A stretch of 64,000 bases of DNA, from NCBI GenBank assembly GCA_024742815.1, contig JANSXX010000001.1, forward strand, positions 186,001-250,000, given 5' to 3'. Below the pieces are notes generated by a model. The model was not told the DNA's origin. It saw only the letters and a program-made list of their open reading frames with translations, and ran no database searches. The position numbers and the translations under genes are program-made. Positions 1 to 8,532 of the stretch are shown piece by piece. How positions within the stretch are numbered: the first letter of the stretch is position 1; each line of letters begins with the position of its first letter. The stretch comes from HXMU1420-13 sp024742815 (GTDB lineage: Bacteria; Bacteroidota; Rhodothermia; Balneolales; Balneolaceae).

Positions 1-888
1 TACAATGGATTGAATGAGCGGTTGTTGAACGTGAGGCGGATAAGGGAGATGATATTCCTTTTTCTCTGATTGGGCTTCTACTACAATCGGAGTCTCTCCG
101 TTAAATGTAGCGAAGCTCATTCGTCCGATAGTGCCTTCTATCACTATGCTATCGCAACGTTGATTTTCAGAAACGGTGAAATCCCAGTTTCCTGTGCCGG
201 TCAATCCTGAAGCAAAAGTAAATTTTGCGATCACTCGATCTTGAGCAGGATTATCAATGATGGTAGAATCTGAGGAGCCATTGGCAGACGTGATTTTCCC
301 AAATAAGAAATCCAGCAAATCAAATTGATGCGAGGCTAAATCATGAAAATAACCACCACCTGAAATTTCGGGATTAATTCGCCAGTTTGATTCGGGATCA
401 TCATCATTTGGCTTTGGTGATTTATGCAGCGTTAAGGAAATGCCGGTTGGGGTGCCAATAACTCCCGAATCCAATGTCTCTTTTACTTTTAAAAAGTAGG
501 GTAATCGCCGACGGTAGTATGCCACAAAAAGTGGAACGCCGGCCGACTCACAAATTTCGATAATTTCGAGGCATTCGGCATAAGTTCGTGCCATCGGTTT
601 TTCTACATAAATCGGCTTACCGGATTTAGCCGCCAATCGAACATAATCTAAATGATGCTTTGGTGGGGTGGCGATGTAAATCGCATTTACGTTCGGATCG
701 TTGATCAATGCTAAAGCATCGGTATACCAAGTTGGAACACCGTGGCGAGTAGCATAATCTCGAGCTTTTTCTGTATCTCGGCGCATAACGGCAACCAATT
801 CCGAGTGATGCGCTTTTTGGAATCCGGGTCCGCTTTTTACCTCACAAACTGCCCCGCATCCGATAATTCCCCATTTGATGGTGTTCAT
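1..888 (-). CDS. Gfo/Idh/MocA family NAD(P)-dependent oxidoreductase (3' end cut by window)
   Basis: About 296 codons read without a stop from an ATG at 888 down to the window edge, so the C-terminus is missing. The N-terminus is a Rossmann fold with G-x-I-G-C-G-A at residues 7-13. The family motif E-K-P lies at about residues 96-98, where Lys is the usual catalytic or cofactor-contacting residue, and a G-G-G-Y-F-H-D-L-x-x-H stretch further on matches the C-terminal substrate domain. The last visible residues (PHVQQPLIQSIV) fit the part of the family near the C-terminus. Such enzymes oxidise or reduce sugars, inositols or related polyols in the cytoplasm; the substrate cannot be told from sequence. 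The gene is divergent from the vapB-like gene, sharing a spacer of about 90 bp. Confidence 0.9.
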   Translation of the reverse strand, partial: MNTIKWGIIGCGAVCEVKSGPGFQKAHHSELVAVMRRDTEKARDYATRHGVPTWYTDALALINDPNVNAIYIATPPKHHLDYVRLAAKSGKPIYVEKPMARTYAECLEIIEICESAGVPLFVAYYRRRLPYFLKVKETLDSGVIGTPTGISLTLHKSPKPNDDDPESNWRINPEISGGGYFHDLASHQFDLLDFLFGKITSANGSSDSTIIDNPAQDRVIAKFTFASGLTGTGNWDFTVSENQRCDSIVIEGTIGRMSFATFNGETPIVVEAQSEKKEYHLPYPPHVQQPLIQSIV

Positions 889-979
889 ATACTGAAGTTT
901 AGTTTTATTTGTTTATAAGTATTTTGAATAGGAATTTGAAAATTCAATCTGTACAATTTTTGAATAACATTCAGAATTC

Positions 980-1177
980 ATGAGAACATATATTGAAATA
1001 GAAGACGAATTGATGGAGCGTATACTCCAGACTGGCGAGTTCAAAACCAAAAAAGAAGCGGTGAATGAAGGTCTAAAATTATTACTGGATCGAATTAATC
1101 AGCAGAAAATCAGAGACTTTCGCGGGAAGTTAAATTGGTCAGGTGATTTAGGTGAAATGCGAACTGACGCCGAATGA
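980..1177 (+). CDS. VapB-type (DUF2191-like) antitoxin, apparently orphan
   Basis: A 65-residue protein with the ribbon-helix-helix pattern of type II VapB antitoxins: an N-terminal strand (RTYIEIEDELM), a helix with the typical K-T-K-K-E-A-V-N-E-G-L stretch at about 23-33, and the C-terminal R-x-F-R-G-K-L-x-W-x-G-D-L-x-x-M-R motif that normally contacts VapC. Family knowledge predicts a DNA-binding autorepressor that neutralises a PIN-domain RNase. Its stop overlaps an ATG (ATGA), the usual vapB/vapC coupling, but the downstream frame stops after nine codons, so no toxin is encoded here. It may be a leftover, or may act on a VapC elsewhere. Confidence 0.8.
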   Translation: MRTYIEIEDELMERILQTGEFKTKKEAVNEGLKLLLDRINQQKIRDFRGKLNWSGDLGEMRTDAE

Positions 1178-1203
1178 TTGTTGATAGCAGAGCTACCGGT
1201 TAG
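1174..1203 (+). pseudogene. Nine-codon stub of a VapC-like toxin start
   Basis: The ATG at 1174 overlaps the antitoxin stop as ATGA and begins M-I-V-D-S, which matches the usual N-terminus of PIN-domain VapC proteins, where the Asp is the first metal ligand. It runs into TAG at 1201-1203 after R-A-T-G. No further PIN-domain residues are seen downstream before the next gene at 1231. I infer a deleted vapC, but five matching residues are thin evidence. Confidence 0.4.
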
Positions 1204-1230
1204 GCTAGTGGCTGAACTACATACAAAAAT

Positions 1231-1491
1231 ATGAGAACATTCTTTTTTATATCGCTGTTTTTGTTACAACTGAATTGCCAGAATAAAACCGGCATCAAAG
1301 TAGAAGTTCATAATCTGAGTGGTGAAGCAATTACGGAAGTAAACGTCTTTACAAGCGAACCAGAAGGAGGAATGCTAGACATTGGGAAAATTGAATCATC
1401 TGAAAAGTATTCCGATTTCCTTGAAATGAGTAATAATTACCAAGATGGTGGTTACATCATTGAATTCAAGAGAGGAGGAAGTACAGTTTAG
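1231..1491 (+). CDS. Small lipoprotein, interrupted by an in-frame TAG (frame continues to 1599)
   Basis: The product begins with a lipoprotein signal (MRTFFFISLFLLQLNC, lipobox L-Q-L-N-C, Cys16) and then a short beta-rich domain; I do not recognise the family. Translation stops at TAG 1489-1491 after 86 residues, but the same frame stays open for 35 more codons, rich in Gly, Tyr and hydrophobic strand residues (RSGGGYYTNG..., VIFIIEPDTVNIVF), to TAA 1597-1599. The full-length form would be about 121 residues plus the amber position. The gene is either freshly nonsense-mutated, a sequencing error, or read through. Exported, probably anchored in a membrane. Confidence 0.6.
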   Translation: MRTFFFISLFLLQLNCQNKTGIKVEVHNLSGEAITEVNVFTSEPEGGMLDIGKIESSEKYSDFLEMSNNYQDGGYIIEFKRGGSTV

Positions 1492-1599
1492 CGATCCGGT
1501 GGTGGGTACTATACCAATGGAGCACCTTTAGACAGTAAGGTCATTTTTATCATAGAACCAGATACTGTAAACATAGTGTTTCGAGGGTATGGGTTATAA
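1492..1599 (+). pseudogene. In-frame continuation of the lipoprotein gene beyond the amber codon
   Basis: These 35 sense codons plus TAA follow TAG 1489-1491 without frame change. Their content (a Gly/Tyr-rich turn followed by alternating hydrophobic residues) fits the C-terminal strands of the same small beta domain, so they look like the severed tail and not random sequence. Confidence 0.45.
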
Positions 1600-1647
1600 A
1601 TAGCTTTCGCTAAAGCCATTGATTCAATAATGATAATGTCATAAAAT

Positions 1648-1676
1648 AATCCCCCGCATCGAAGATGCGAGGGATT
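1648..1676 (-). terminator. Hairpin terminator for mdh, possibly bidirectional
   Basis: A stem AATCCC/GGGATT continued by CGCATC/GATGCG, with one bulged C and a short GAA loop, lies between the lipoprotein gene and the mdh stop. On the minus strand it is followed by ATTATTTTAT, a moderately T-rich tail. Confidence 0.65.
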
Positions 1677-1718
1677 AAAATGCAAGTAGTGAGAACCTTA
1701 GTCCTCGTTGTTTACTTA

Positions 1719-2675
1719 TTATTTATTCATTAGCGCCTTGAAGGCATCTAACGTTCCACGAACATGGTTCGCAGAATTGTTTAGAAGTTCTTGCTCATCA
1801 TCGGTAAGCGCAACTTCAATTACTTTTTTAATTCCACCTTTGCCAAGCATTACAGGAACACCGATATACAAGTCATCGATCCCGAACTCGCCATCAATGT
1901 GAGCGCATACCGGGAAAATACGGTTTTGATCCAATAATATTGCTTCCACCATTTGGGCGGCTGCAGTACCGGGTGCATACCAGGCTGAGGTCCCCATCAA
2001 ACCAACTAATTCACCACCACCTTTTTTAGCTCGCTCAACAATTTCGTTTAAGCGCTCATCAGAAATAAAGTGAGAGATTGGTAGACCGGAAACAGTGGTA
2101 AAGCGAGGTAGTGGAACCATCGTATCGCCATGGCCTCCCATTAACATCGCCTGAATATCTTTTGGAGAAGCGCCGATTTCCTCAGCGATAAAAGCACGGA
2201 AGCGAGCAGTATCCAAAATTCCTGCCATTCCCATTACTTTTTCGTACGGCAAGCCGGAAGCATCTTTCGCCACTTGTACCATCACATCCAAAGGATTAGA
2301 AACAACAATGATGATGGTATCCGGAGAATACTTTACAAGCTCTTTGGTCACGCTCTCAACTATATTCGCATTGATGGAAAGCAGATCGTCGCGACTCATG
2401 CCGGGACGACGTGGAACACCAGCTGTAATCACACAAACATCAGAGTTTGCGGTATCTGCATAGTCGGTGGTTCCTTTTACGCGAGTATCAAACAAATCGA
2501 TAGGTGAAACCTGCCATTGGTCAAGTGCGCGACCTTTTGATGGATAAAACGTTTTGTCACCATCTTTTCGCTCTAAATCGAGAGCAATTACTTCTTTTGC
2601 AAAATCTCTTTGTGCTACGCTTAATGCAACGGTTGACCCTACATTACCGCCGGCTCCTACTACTGTTACTTTCAT
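1719..2675 (-). CDS. mdh: Malate dehydrogenase (LDH-like class)
   Basis: A 318-residue NAD-dependent malate dehydrogenase of the TCA cycle, cytoplasmic. The Rossmann glycine motif is at 7-13 (GAGGNVG), and Asp33 at the end of strand 2 indicates NAD preference. The substrate loop RRPGMSR lies at 89-95, Asp155 and Arg158 are in L-D-T-A-R-F-R, and the catalytic His182 is in G-G-H-G-D. Between strand 2 and the A-L-D helix there is a longer segment than in typical family members (about residues 36-49, rich in K, D and G). It is a single gene with a hairpin terminator downstream. The spacer upstream separates it from the ddl-nadK pair on the same strand. Confidence 0.96.
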   Translation of the reverse strand: MKVTVVGAGGNVGSTVALSVAQRDFAKEVIALDLERKDGDKTFYPSKGRALDQWQVSPIDLFDTRVKGTTDYADTANSDVCVITAGVPRRPGMSRDDLLSINANIVESVTKELVKYSPDTIIIVVSNPLDVMVQVAKDASGLPYEKVMGMAGILDTARFRAFIAEEIGASPKDIQAMLMGGHGDTMVPLPRFTTVSGLPISHFISDERLNEIVERAKKGGGELVGLMGTSAWYAPGTAAAQMVEAILLDQNRIFPVCAHIDGEFGIDDLYIGVPVMLGKGGIKKVIEVALTDDEQELLNNSANHVRGTLDAFKALMNK

Positions 2676-2764
2676 GGAACTAAAATTGAGTTTTAAGTTT
2701 GAAATTCGTGTTTAAGCTATTCCGCTTTTGTGTATTAGTGATGAAGATATAGAATACAGAATAT

Positions 2765-2796
2765 AGAATGTAGAATAATTCCAGATTCTACATTCT
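2765..2796. repeat. Intergenic palindrome between nadK and mdh (12-bp arms)
   Basis: AGAATGTAGAAT at 2765-2776 is exactly complementary to ATTCTACATTCT at 2785-2796, with an 8-base loop. The surrounding bases repeat related words (tagaata, agaatat), so the pairing extends imperfectly on both sides, on the right into the last codons of nadK. It abuts the nadK stop codon. There is no T-run, so it is not a classic terminator. Confidence 0.7.
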
Positions 2797-3687
2797 CTAA
2801 TTCTTCAATCTTCTAGAATCCTGCCCCCACATGAGTTTTTTGCGGAGGGTATCGAAATAATTTTGATCAGGGAGTTGAATAAGTGGAAAGGCTAGTTTTG
2901 ATTTTTGAATTTGCACACTAAATGGCAACGCATCTATTTCTTCGACTACACCATCGTACGAAAACAAAATATTGCTCGGTTGTTGATCTACTTTTATTGT
3001 GAGCGCTTTGTCTGCACTTACCACCAGCGGACGTGTTGTAAGCGTATGTGGATTAATAGGCGTAAGCAAAATCACTCCGGAACCGGGCGCTACAATCGGT
3101 CCACCTGAAGACAAATTATAGGCCGTTGATCCCGTTGGCGATGCAACCAGTAAACCATCCGCCCAATAGGTGTTGATCGGATGCCCATCATATTCCGCCG
3201 AAATGTTGATCATCGAGGTTGAATCTGTTCGGGTAAACAGAAATTCATTTAAAGCAAAAAATTCGCTCCCGTTACTAGTTGTAGCCTTTAGAAAATGCCG
3301 GCGATCGAGTTTATAATTACCGGTTCTTACAAGTTCCAGCGCTTCTACAAGATCCTCATTTTGGGTGTTGGTCATAAATCCTAATCGACCACTATTTACC
3401 CCAAGCACCGGTTTGGGATTGTTTTTGGAGATGCGCGCAGTGTATAGAATAGTACCATCACCACCCATAACTACTAAAATATCGGCTTGCTGAATGGTGT
3501 CTTCATCACTTTCCGTTAGAATCAAATTTTGAGATTTTTTGGGCTTCAACAATTCACATATCGATTGCGAAACGTATAGTGTCACTTTTTTTGACTCGGC
3601 CCATTTTAACGCCGTTTTGAATACCGACTTCACCTCATACTTTTGAGGATTCGCAATTACCCCGATATTTAATGTGGTGGCGTTCAT
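2797..3687 (-). CDS. nadK: NAD kinase
   Basis: A 296-residue ATP-NAD kinase that makes NADP from NAD in the cytoplasm. Visible motifs: G-G-D-G-T at 75-79 (catalytic Asp77), the G-x-N-x-G-x-L-G-F block at 97-104, N-E at 147-148, and the T-G-S-T-A-Y-N-L-S-S-G-G-P-I block at 185-198. Its ATG overlaps the ddl stop by four bases (ATGA), so it is translationally coupled behind ddl. The last codons form part of an intergenic palindrome. Confidence 0.96.
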   Translation of the reverse strand: MNATTLNIGVIANPQKYEVKSVFKTALKWAESKKVTLYVSQSICELLKPKKSQNLILTESDEDTIQQADILVVMGGDGTILYTARISKNNPKPVLGVNSGRLGFMTNTQNEDLVEALELVRTGNYKLDRRHFLKATTSNGSEFFALNEFLFTRTDSTSMINISAEYDGHPINTYWADGLLVASPTGSTAYNLSSGGPIVAPGSGVILLTPINPHTLTTRPLVVSADKALTIKVDQQPSNILFSYDGVVEEIDALPFSVQIQKSKLAFPLIQLPDQNYFDTLRKKLMWGQDSRRLKN

Positions 3688-4874
3688 TTAGTGCCTTTTA
3701 ACCCTTTTATGCCCGTGGCGGCTTTTTCGCTTAGCAAATTGGTTTCATAACTGCGAATACGACCGTTTTTAGCTTGATGCTTCTTTAATGCAATATCAAT
3801 GAGCTCGCTCACTAATCCAGCAAAACTAAGATCAGATTTTTCCCATAAGTAAAAAGAAAAAGAACCCGGAATGGTATTTATCTCGTTAAAATAGACTTCT
3901 TCCGTTTCAGCATTTACCAGAAAATCGAGTCGGGCAACCCCGGAGGCATCAAAGGTTTTGAAGGTGTGCACAGCCATCGACCGAATTTGATCGGTTAGTT
4001 CCGGTGAAATATCTGCCGGAATTACACGATCTGCTGAAGCCATTCCTTTTTCAGCGCCCCCGCCACGTTGATATTTATCTTCGAAAGAAAGTGTCTCCGT
4101 GCTGCCAAGTGGACGTTCACACACACTTGCGCGACAAGTTTCTGAAGTTCCTAACACAGAGCAGTTGATTTCCATAAGAGGATTAATGGCAACCTCAACC
4201 AACAAATGGGCATCGTAGCGGAAGGCAATTTCTACAGCTTCAATGAGCTCTTCTTTGGTATTTACTTTTTTTACGCCAATACTACTTCCCAGAGAAGAGG
4301 GTTTAACTACAAGTGGAAATCCTAGTAAGGCTGCTTCATTAAGAATTGTTTCCTGATGTTGCTCCCAATCACTCTCGTAAAAATCTAAACTTGAGGTAAC
4401 CGGAATCTGATTCGCTTCGCACAATTGTTTGGCTTTTACTTTATCCATCCCAACCGACGAAGCTAACACTCCACTTCCCGTATAAGGAATATTGTATTGC
4501 TCGCAGATTCCCTGAAATGCACCATTTTCACCTTCGCTACCGTGGAAAGCACAAACAACAGCGTAAACTGGAATTGAAATCGGTTTTTTGAATATGCCAA
4601 AATTTCCTTGCTCGGTTAAATGTGTAATCCCCATCTCGTTTTTAGAAAAGGAAACGGGATAACACATCGATTCAAGCGTGTGCAGATCTTTGTAATTTTC
4701 CAGATTTGAAAGTGCATCACCACCCAGCCAATGTCCTGATTTTGTGATATATAACGGAACTAAATTATAACTGGAATTTTCCAATGCAGAAAAAACCTGC
4801 ATGGCTGTTAGTACCGATACTTCGTGTTCGGGAGAAACGCCCCCAAAGGCGATAATCAGATTTTTTTGATTCAT
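3684..4874 (-). CDS. ddl: D-alanine--D-alanine ligase
   Basis: A 396-residue ATP-grasp ligase that joins two D-alanines for peptidoglycan precursors in the cytoplasm. The N-terminal G-G-x-S-x-E-H-E-V-S motif is at 11-20, the ATP-grasp K-P-S-S-L-G-S-S-I-G-V block is mid-protein, and the C-terminal metal/substrate motif N-E-I-N-T-I-P-G-S-F is present. The loop Y-Q-R-G-G-G-A-E-K is Gly-rich, as in Bacteroidota ligases I recall. It is the first gene of a ddl-nadK operon, with a TAACTTTG box just upstream. C-terminal residues beyond about 370 are polar and poorly conserved. Confidence 0.95.
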   Translation of the reverse strand: MNQKNLIIAFGGVSPEHEVSVLTAMQVFSALENSSYNLVPLYITKSGHWLGGDALSNLENYKDLHTLESMCYPVSFSKNEMGITHLTEQGNFGIFKKPISIPVYAVVCAFHGSEGENGAFQGICEQYNIPYTGSGVLASSVGMDKVKAKQLCEANQIPVTSSLDFYESDWEQHQETILNEAALLGFPLVVKPSSLGSSIGVKKVNTKEELIEAVEIAFRYDAHLLVEVAINPLMEINCSVLGTSETCRASVCERPLGSTETLSFEDKYQRGGGAEKGMASADRVIPADISPELTDQIRSMAVHTFKTFDASGVARLDFLVNAETEEVYFNEINTIPGSFSFYLWEKSDLSFAGLVSELIDIALKKHQAKNGRIRSYETNLLSEKAATGIKGLKGTK

Positions 4875-4886
4875 CTGTAATTTTTA

Positions 4887-4894
4887 CAAAGTTA
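4887..4894 (-). promoter_or_regulatory. Candidate -7 box (TAACTTTG) for ddl-nadK
   Basis: On the minus strand TAACTTTG matches the Bacteroidota -7 consensus TAnnTTTG and ends 12 bases before the ddl ATG, implying a very short leader. No clear TTTG -33 box is visible at the expected distance, which lowers confidence. Confidence 0.4.
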
Positions 4895-5054
4895 GAGCGA
4901 GCTTAAATATAGGGAGAATGTGATTGCCATTGAATTTAGAGATGGAAAATCACTTGGTTTTATTCGTATTCTTAGCATCCTATCACTTCACTCTCATCTT
5001 GTTCCGATAGCGGAGCCAAATTTTTATCAACACACATTTAATTCAAAACACTGA

Positions 5055-5951
5055 ATGAGAAGAGTTATCACGCATTCAGATCAGCTTGATTTTACCTTTG
5101 CTGATCTTGAAGATATGCCGGCACCGGGTAAAGTAATGGTGGTGCATCCTAAATACTTTGATGTCAAATATGTAATCAATCCACATATGGAAGGTCATAT
5201 CGGCGACATCAACAAAGAAGAAGCAACCGCCGAGTGGAATCGGCTTCGGGATGCCTATAAAGAAATGGGATTTTATGTGCATGAAGTTGCCCCACAGCCC
5301 GAGTACCCCGACATGGTTTTTTGTGCCAACCAAAGTCTACCAAATATAAAAGCTGATGGTACAAAAGAAGTGATTATGAGTGTTATGCATGCTCCTGAGC
5401 GAAAAGGAGAAGTACCGCATATCGAAAAAGTGTACGAAGAAAGTTCATACAACGTAATTCATCTTGATGAAACACAGTTTGCGGATTTTGAAGGGATGGG
5501 TGATGCTATTTGGCATTTCAAAAAACGCCTAATTTGGGGCGGTTACGGTTATCGTTCGAGTTCGGAAGTGTATGATCATATTTCTGAAACTTTAGACACT
5601 CCGGTTATAGCCCTCGAGTTGGTGAATGAAAAATTCTATCACCTCGATACCTGTTTGTGCATTCTAAATGAAGAAACATGTCTGATATATCCTCCGGCAT
5701 TTACCGCCGACGGACTTGCAAAAATCCGGGCAATATTTCCAACTGTGATTGAAGCGAATCAGCATGAGGCCGAAGATTTATTCGCCTGCAACGCTACCTG
5801 CCCAGACGGTAAAAATGTGTTGATCCAAAAAGGCTGTACCGAGGTAAATGCTAAACTCGAAGAACTCGGCTTTATCGTTCATGAATTTAACACCGAAGAA
5901 TACTTAAAAAGCGGCGGAAGTGTTTTTTGCATGAAGATGATGCTTTGGTGA
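5055..5951 (+). CDS. Dimethylarginine dimethylaminohydrolase / amidinotransferase-fold protein
   Basis: A 298-residue guanidino-group-modifying enzyme of the DDAH/arginine-deiminase-like fold. Conserved positions seen: Asp86 and Asn92 in P-D-M-V-F-C-A-N, the E-G-M-G-D acidic motif at 146-150, the catalytic His196 in F-Y-H-L-D, and the nucleophilic Cys292 in G-G-S-V-F-C-M-K. All catalytic residues are therefore present. The family hydrolyses or transfers amidino groups from arginine derivatives (methylarginine, arginine, ornithine routes); the substrate is not fixed by sequence. It is divergent from ddl and followed, after a palindrome-filled spacer of 82 bp, by the acylase gene. Confidence 0.88.
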   Translation: MRRVITHSDQLDFTFADLEDMPAPGKVMVVHPKYFDVKYVINPHMEGHIGDINKEEATAEWNRLRDAYKEMGFYVHEVAPQPEYPDMVFCANQSLPNIKADGTKEVIMSVMHAPERKGEVPHIEKVYEESSYNVIHLDETQFADFEGMGDAIWHFKKRLIWGGYGYRSSSEVYDHISETLDTPVIALELVNEKFYHLDTCLCILNEETCLIYPPAFTADGLAKIRAIFPTVIEANQHEAEDLFACNATCPDGKNVLIQKGCTEVNAKLEELGFIVHEFNTEEYLKSGGSVFCMKMMLW

Positions 5952-5960
5952 TAATAATTT

Positions 5961-6020
5961 TAAATGTTAAGTGATAAATTTTAAATGCATATTCACTTAG
6001 CATTGAACACTTAACATTTA
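5961..6020. repeat. Spacer-filling palindrome between the DDAH-like and acylase genes
   Basis: TAAATGTTAAGTG at 5961-5973 is exactly complementary to CACTTAACATTTA at 6008-6020, and the interior carries a second imperfect stem (TTAAATGC with GCATTgAA). The element takes up most of the spacer between two co-directional genes. There is no T-run after it, so a processing or stability hairpin is as likely as a terminator. Related words reappear next to the lipoprotein stop near 13790-13825. Confidence 0.7.
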
Positions 6021-6033
6021 GCATTTACACTCG

Positions 6034-8454
6034 ATGCGATTTCTTAAACCATTACTAGCTGCGATTCTACTTGTCGCCTGCCTTTTCACCCTAAACACCA
6101 AATTTGGTTCGATCCCCCCGCTGGGGAAGTTTTTCGATCCGGATGCCGGATTTTGGGCTAACGCCGAAACCACGTTGCCGGAAAATGAAACACTACATAT
6201 TCAAGGACTTCTGGATGAAGTTTCCGTAGTTTTTGATGAACGGCGAGTGCCTCATATTTTTGCTCAAAATGAGCATGACTTGTTTATGGCTCAGGGCTAC
6301 ATCACGGCGCAACAGCGTTTGTTTCAAATGGAAATTCAAACCTATGATGCGGCCGGAAGACTTTCGGAATTGATTGGTGAAAACCCGGGAGTTCAGGATC
6401 GGGATTTAACAACCCGGCGATGGGGAATGCCTTGGGCAGCCGAAAAGAAACTGGATGTTGTGATGCAGGACTCCGCCAGCTCTATTATCGTGAATGCGTA
6501 TGCAAAAGGGGTAAATGCATACATTGAAAGTCTCTCGCCGGACGAATATCCGGTAGAATACAAAGTATTGGATGCTGCACCCGAAGCCTGGACACCACTC
6601 AAAACAAGTCTGCTGCACATGAATATGTTGCGAACATTAGCGGGTGGAAGCAGCGATGATCGAACTTCGAGAACTCGCGCATACTTTGGGCAGGAATACA
6701 TCGAAAAGTTTTTTAATACCGATCCGCAATCCCTGGAGCCAATCATTCAAAACGATAGAGTATGGGATTTTGAATCGGTTGAGCGACCCGATGCCCCCGA
6801 TTCTGACTTCATCCCCAAAACGGCAGAACGGGTACAATTTTGGGAACCAAATGCGGGTGTTGGTTCCAATAACTGGGCGGTAAATGGATCAAAAACGGCC
6901 AGCGGATACCCGATTCTAGCCGGCGATCCACACTTGAGTTTATCGTTGCCTTCCATCTGGATGGAAATGCAGCTACACGCACCGGGCTACAACACCTATG
7001 GCGTTACCTTTCAGGGGATTCCCGGAATTTTGATTGGGTTTAATGAACACATTGCCTTTTCCGAAACCAACACAGGCTCGGATGTAATGGACTGGTATCA
7101 GATTGAGTTTAAGGATACATCCAAAAACGAATATTGGTACGATGGAGAATGGAAGCCAACATCCAAACGCATCGAAGAAATAAAAGTAAAAGGCGGAGAA
7201 ACCATTATTGATACGCTGGTTTTTACCCACCACGGTCCGGTAGTACTCGCCAATCCAAACGATACATTAAACGAACCGGATTATCATGCCATGCGATGGA
7301 TTGGTCATGAAGCCGGAAACAGTCTCAAAACGTTTATTGGGCTAAATAAAGCAAAAAACTACGATGATTATGTAGCAGCTTTGGAAGATTACGTAGCCCC
7401 TGCTCAAAACTTTGTGTTTGCCTCAAATGAAGGAGATATCGCTATTTGGGTGAATGGAAAATTCCCGAATAAATGGGATTATCAGGGACAATCAGTTAGT
7501 GACGGAACAGATCCTGCTTACGATTGGCAGGGATGGATTCCGCATAAGCATAATCCTCATATAAAAAATCCCACAAGTGGATTTGTGAGTTCTGCGAATC
7601 AGGAATCGGTGGGTGATGCATATCCTTATTATTTGTCGGATGAATTTGCTCCTTACGAACGGGGCAAGCGAATTAACGACTTGCTTCGGGAAATGGAGAA
7701 CATTACACCGCAAGACATGATGGACATGCAGATGGATAATATGAGCCTGCACGCAGAAAGTATTGTGCCCGAAATGTTGGATTGGGTGATTCGCGACAGT
7801 TTAAACGTCAAAGAAATCGAGTTTATCACTGCGATGATGGACTGGAATTTCGAGATGAATGCAGATTTGCAACAACCCGGCTTTTTCTACTATTGGTTCA
7901 GAGAATTTTATCGCTCCATATTCAGAGATGAGTACGATGCTGCCGGAGTTCGCCTTCGATATCCCGACCGCGATCGGTTGATTGAAGTGTTGAAGTCGGA
8001 GCCAGATTTTGCTCTCATAGATAACATAGAAACAGAAGAAGTGGAAACCATTCAGCATTTAGCAACCGCGGCTTACAAATACGCTTACGATGTGATGGCC
8101 ACTTACTTCGGCAATCGTGGGGAAGATTGGAACTGGGGATATGTGATGAATAACGACATTGATCACGTAGGCCAGATTCCGGGAATGGGAGCTAATGATG
8201 TGTATTCCGGCGGATCGTCGGAAGCCATTAACGCCACTCGTTTTGGATATGGTCCAAGCTGGAGAATGGTAGTTGAGCTGGGTCCGGAAGTAAAAGGCTG
8301 GGGTGTTTATCCTGGTGGAATATCAGGAAACCCGGGCTCACCAAACTACGATGCCTTTATAGACAATTGGAGACTAGGGCAACATTTCGAGCTCAATTTC
8401 TACCGCGAAAAACCGGAAACGGCACTATTTGAACTCACATTAACCGGAAATTAA
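6034..8454 (+). CDS. Penicillin acylase family protein (Ntn hydrolase, exported)
   Basis: An 806-residue precursor that should be cut autocatalytically into alpha and beta chains. A hydrophobic N-terminal segment (about 5-22) is a signal peptide or anchor, so it acts in the periplasm. The beta-chain nucleophile is Ser278 in G-S-N-N-W-A-V, followed by G-D-P-H-L, and the first residues match the family. Members hydrolyse amides: penicillin G, N-acyl-homoserine lactones or N-acyl amino acids. Nothing here decides which. The length is normal. It is co-directional with the DDAH-like gene and the next small membrane gene, separated from each by a palindromic spacer. Confidence 0.92.
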   Translation: MRFLKPLLAAILLVACLFTLNTKFGSIPPLGKFFDPDAGFWANAETTLPENETLHIQGLLDEVSVVFDERRVPHIFAQNEHDLFMAQGYITAQQRLFQMEIQTYDAAGRLSELIGENPGVQDRDLTTRRWGMPWAAEKKLDVVMQDSASSIIVNAYAKGVNAYIESLSPDEYPVEYKVLDAAPEAWTPLKTSLLHMNMLRTLAGGSSDDRTSRTRAYFGQEYIEKFFNTDPQSLEPIIQNDRVWDFESVERPDAPDSDFIPKTAERVQFWEPNAGVGSNNWAVNGSKTASGYPILAGDPHLSLSLPSIWMEMQLHAPGYNTYGVTFQGIPGILIGFNEHIAFSETNTGSDVMDWYQIEFKDTSKNEYWYDGEWKPTSKRIEEIKVKGGETIIDTLVFTHHGPVVLANPNDTLNEPDYHAMRWIGHEAGNSLKTFIGLNKAKNYDDYVAALEDYVAPAQNFVFASNEGDIAIWVNGKFPNKWDYQGQSVSDGTDPAYDWQGWIPHKHNPHIKNPTSGFVSSANQESVGDAYPYYLSDEFAPYERGKRINDLLREMENITPQDMMDMQMDNMSLHAESIVPEMLDWVIRDSLNVKEIEFITAMMDWNFEMNADLQQPGFFYYWFREFYRSIFRDEYDAAGVRLRYPDRDRLIEVLKSEPDFALIDNIETEEVETIQHLATAAYKYAYDVMATYFGNRGEDWNWGYVMNNDIDHVGQIPGMGANDVYSGGSSEAINATRFGYGPSWRMVVELGPEVKGWGVYPGGISGNPGSPNYDAFIDNWRLGQHFELNFYREKPETALFELTLTGN

Positions 8455-8462
8455 AAATTATG

Positions 8463-8509
8463 GATTATGAATTATGGATTTAAACTTTGTTAATCCACAA
8501 TTCATAATC
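8463..8509. repeat. Spacer-filling palindrome downstream of the acylase gene
   Basis: An 18-base arm at 8463-8480 (GATTATGAATTATGGATT) pairs with 8492-8509 with one mismatch, around an 11-base loop. Further copies of the words attatgga and attcataa extend it on both sides to about 8457-8525. It fills the 78-bp gap before the next gene and has no clear T-run. Confidence 0.7.
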
Positions 8510-8532
8510 TTAAATTCATAATTCTTGAATTT

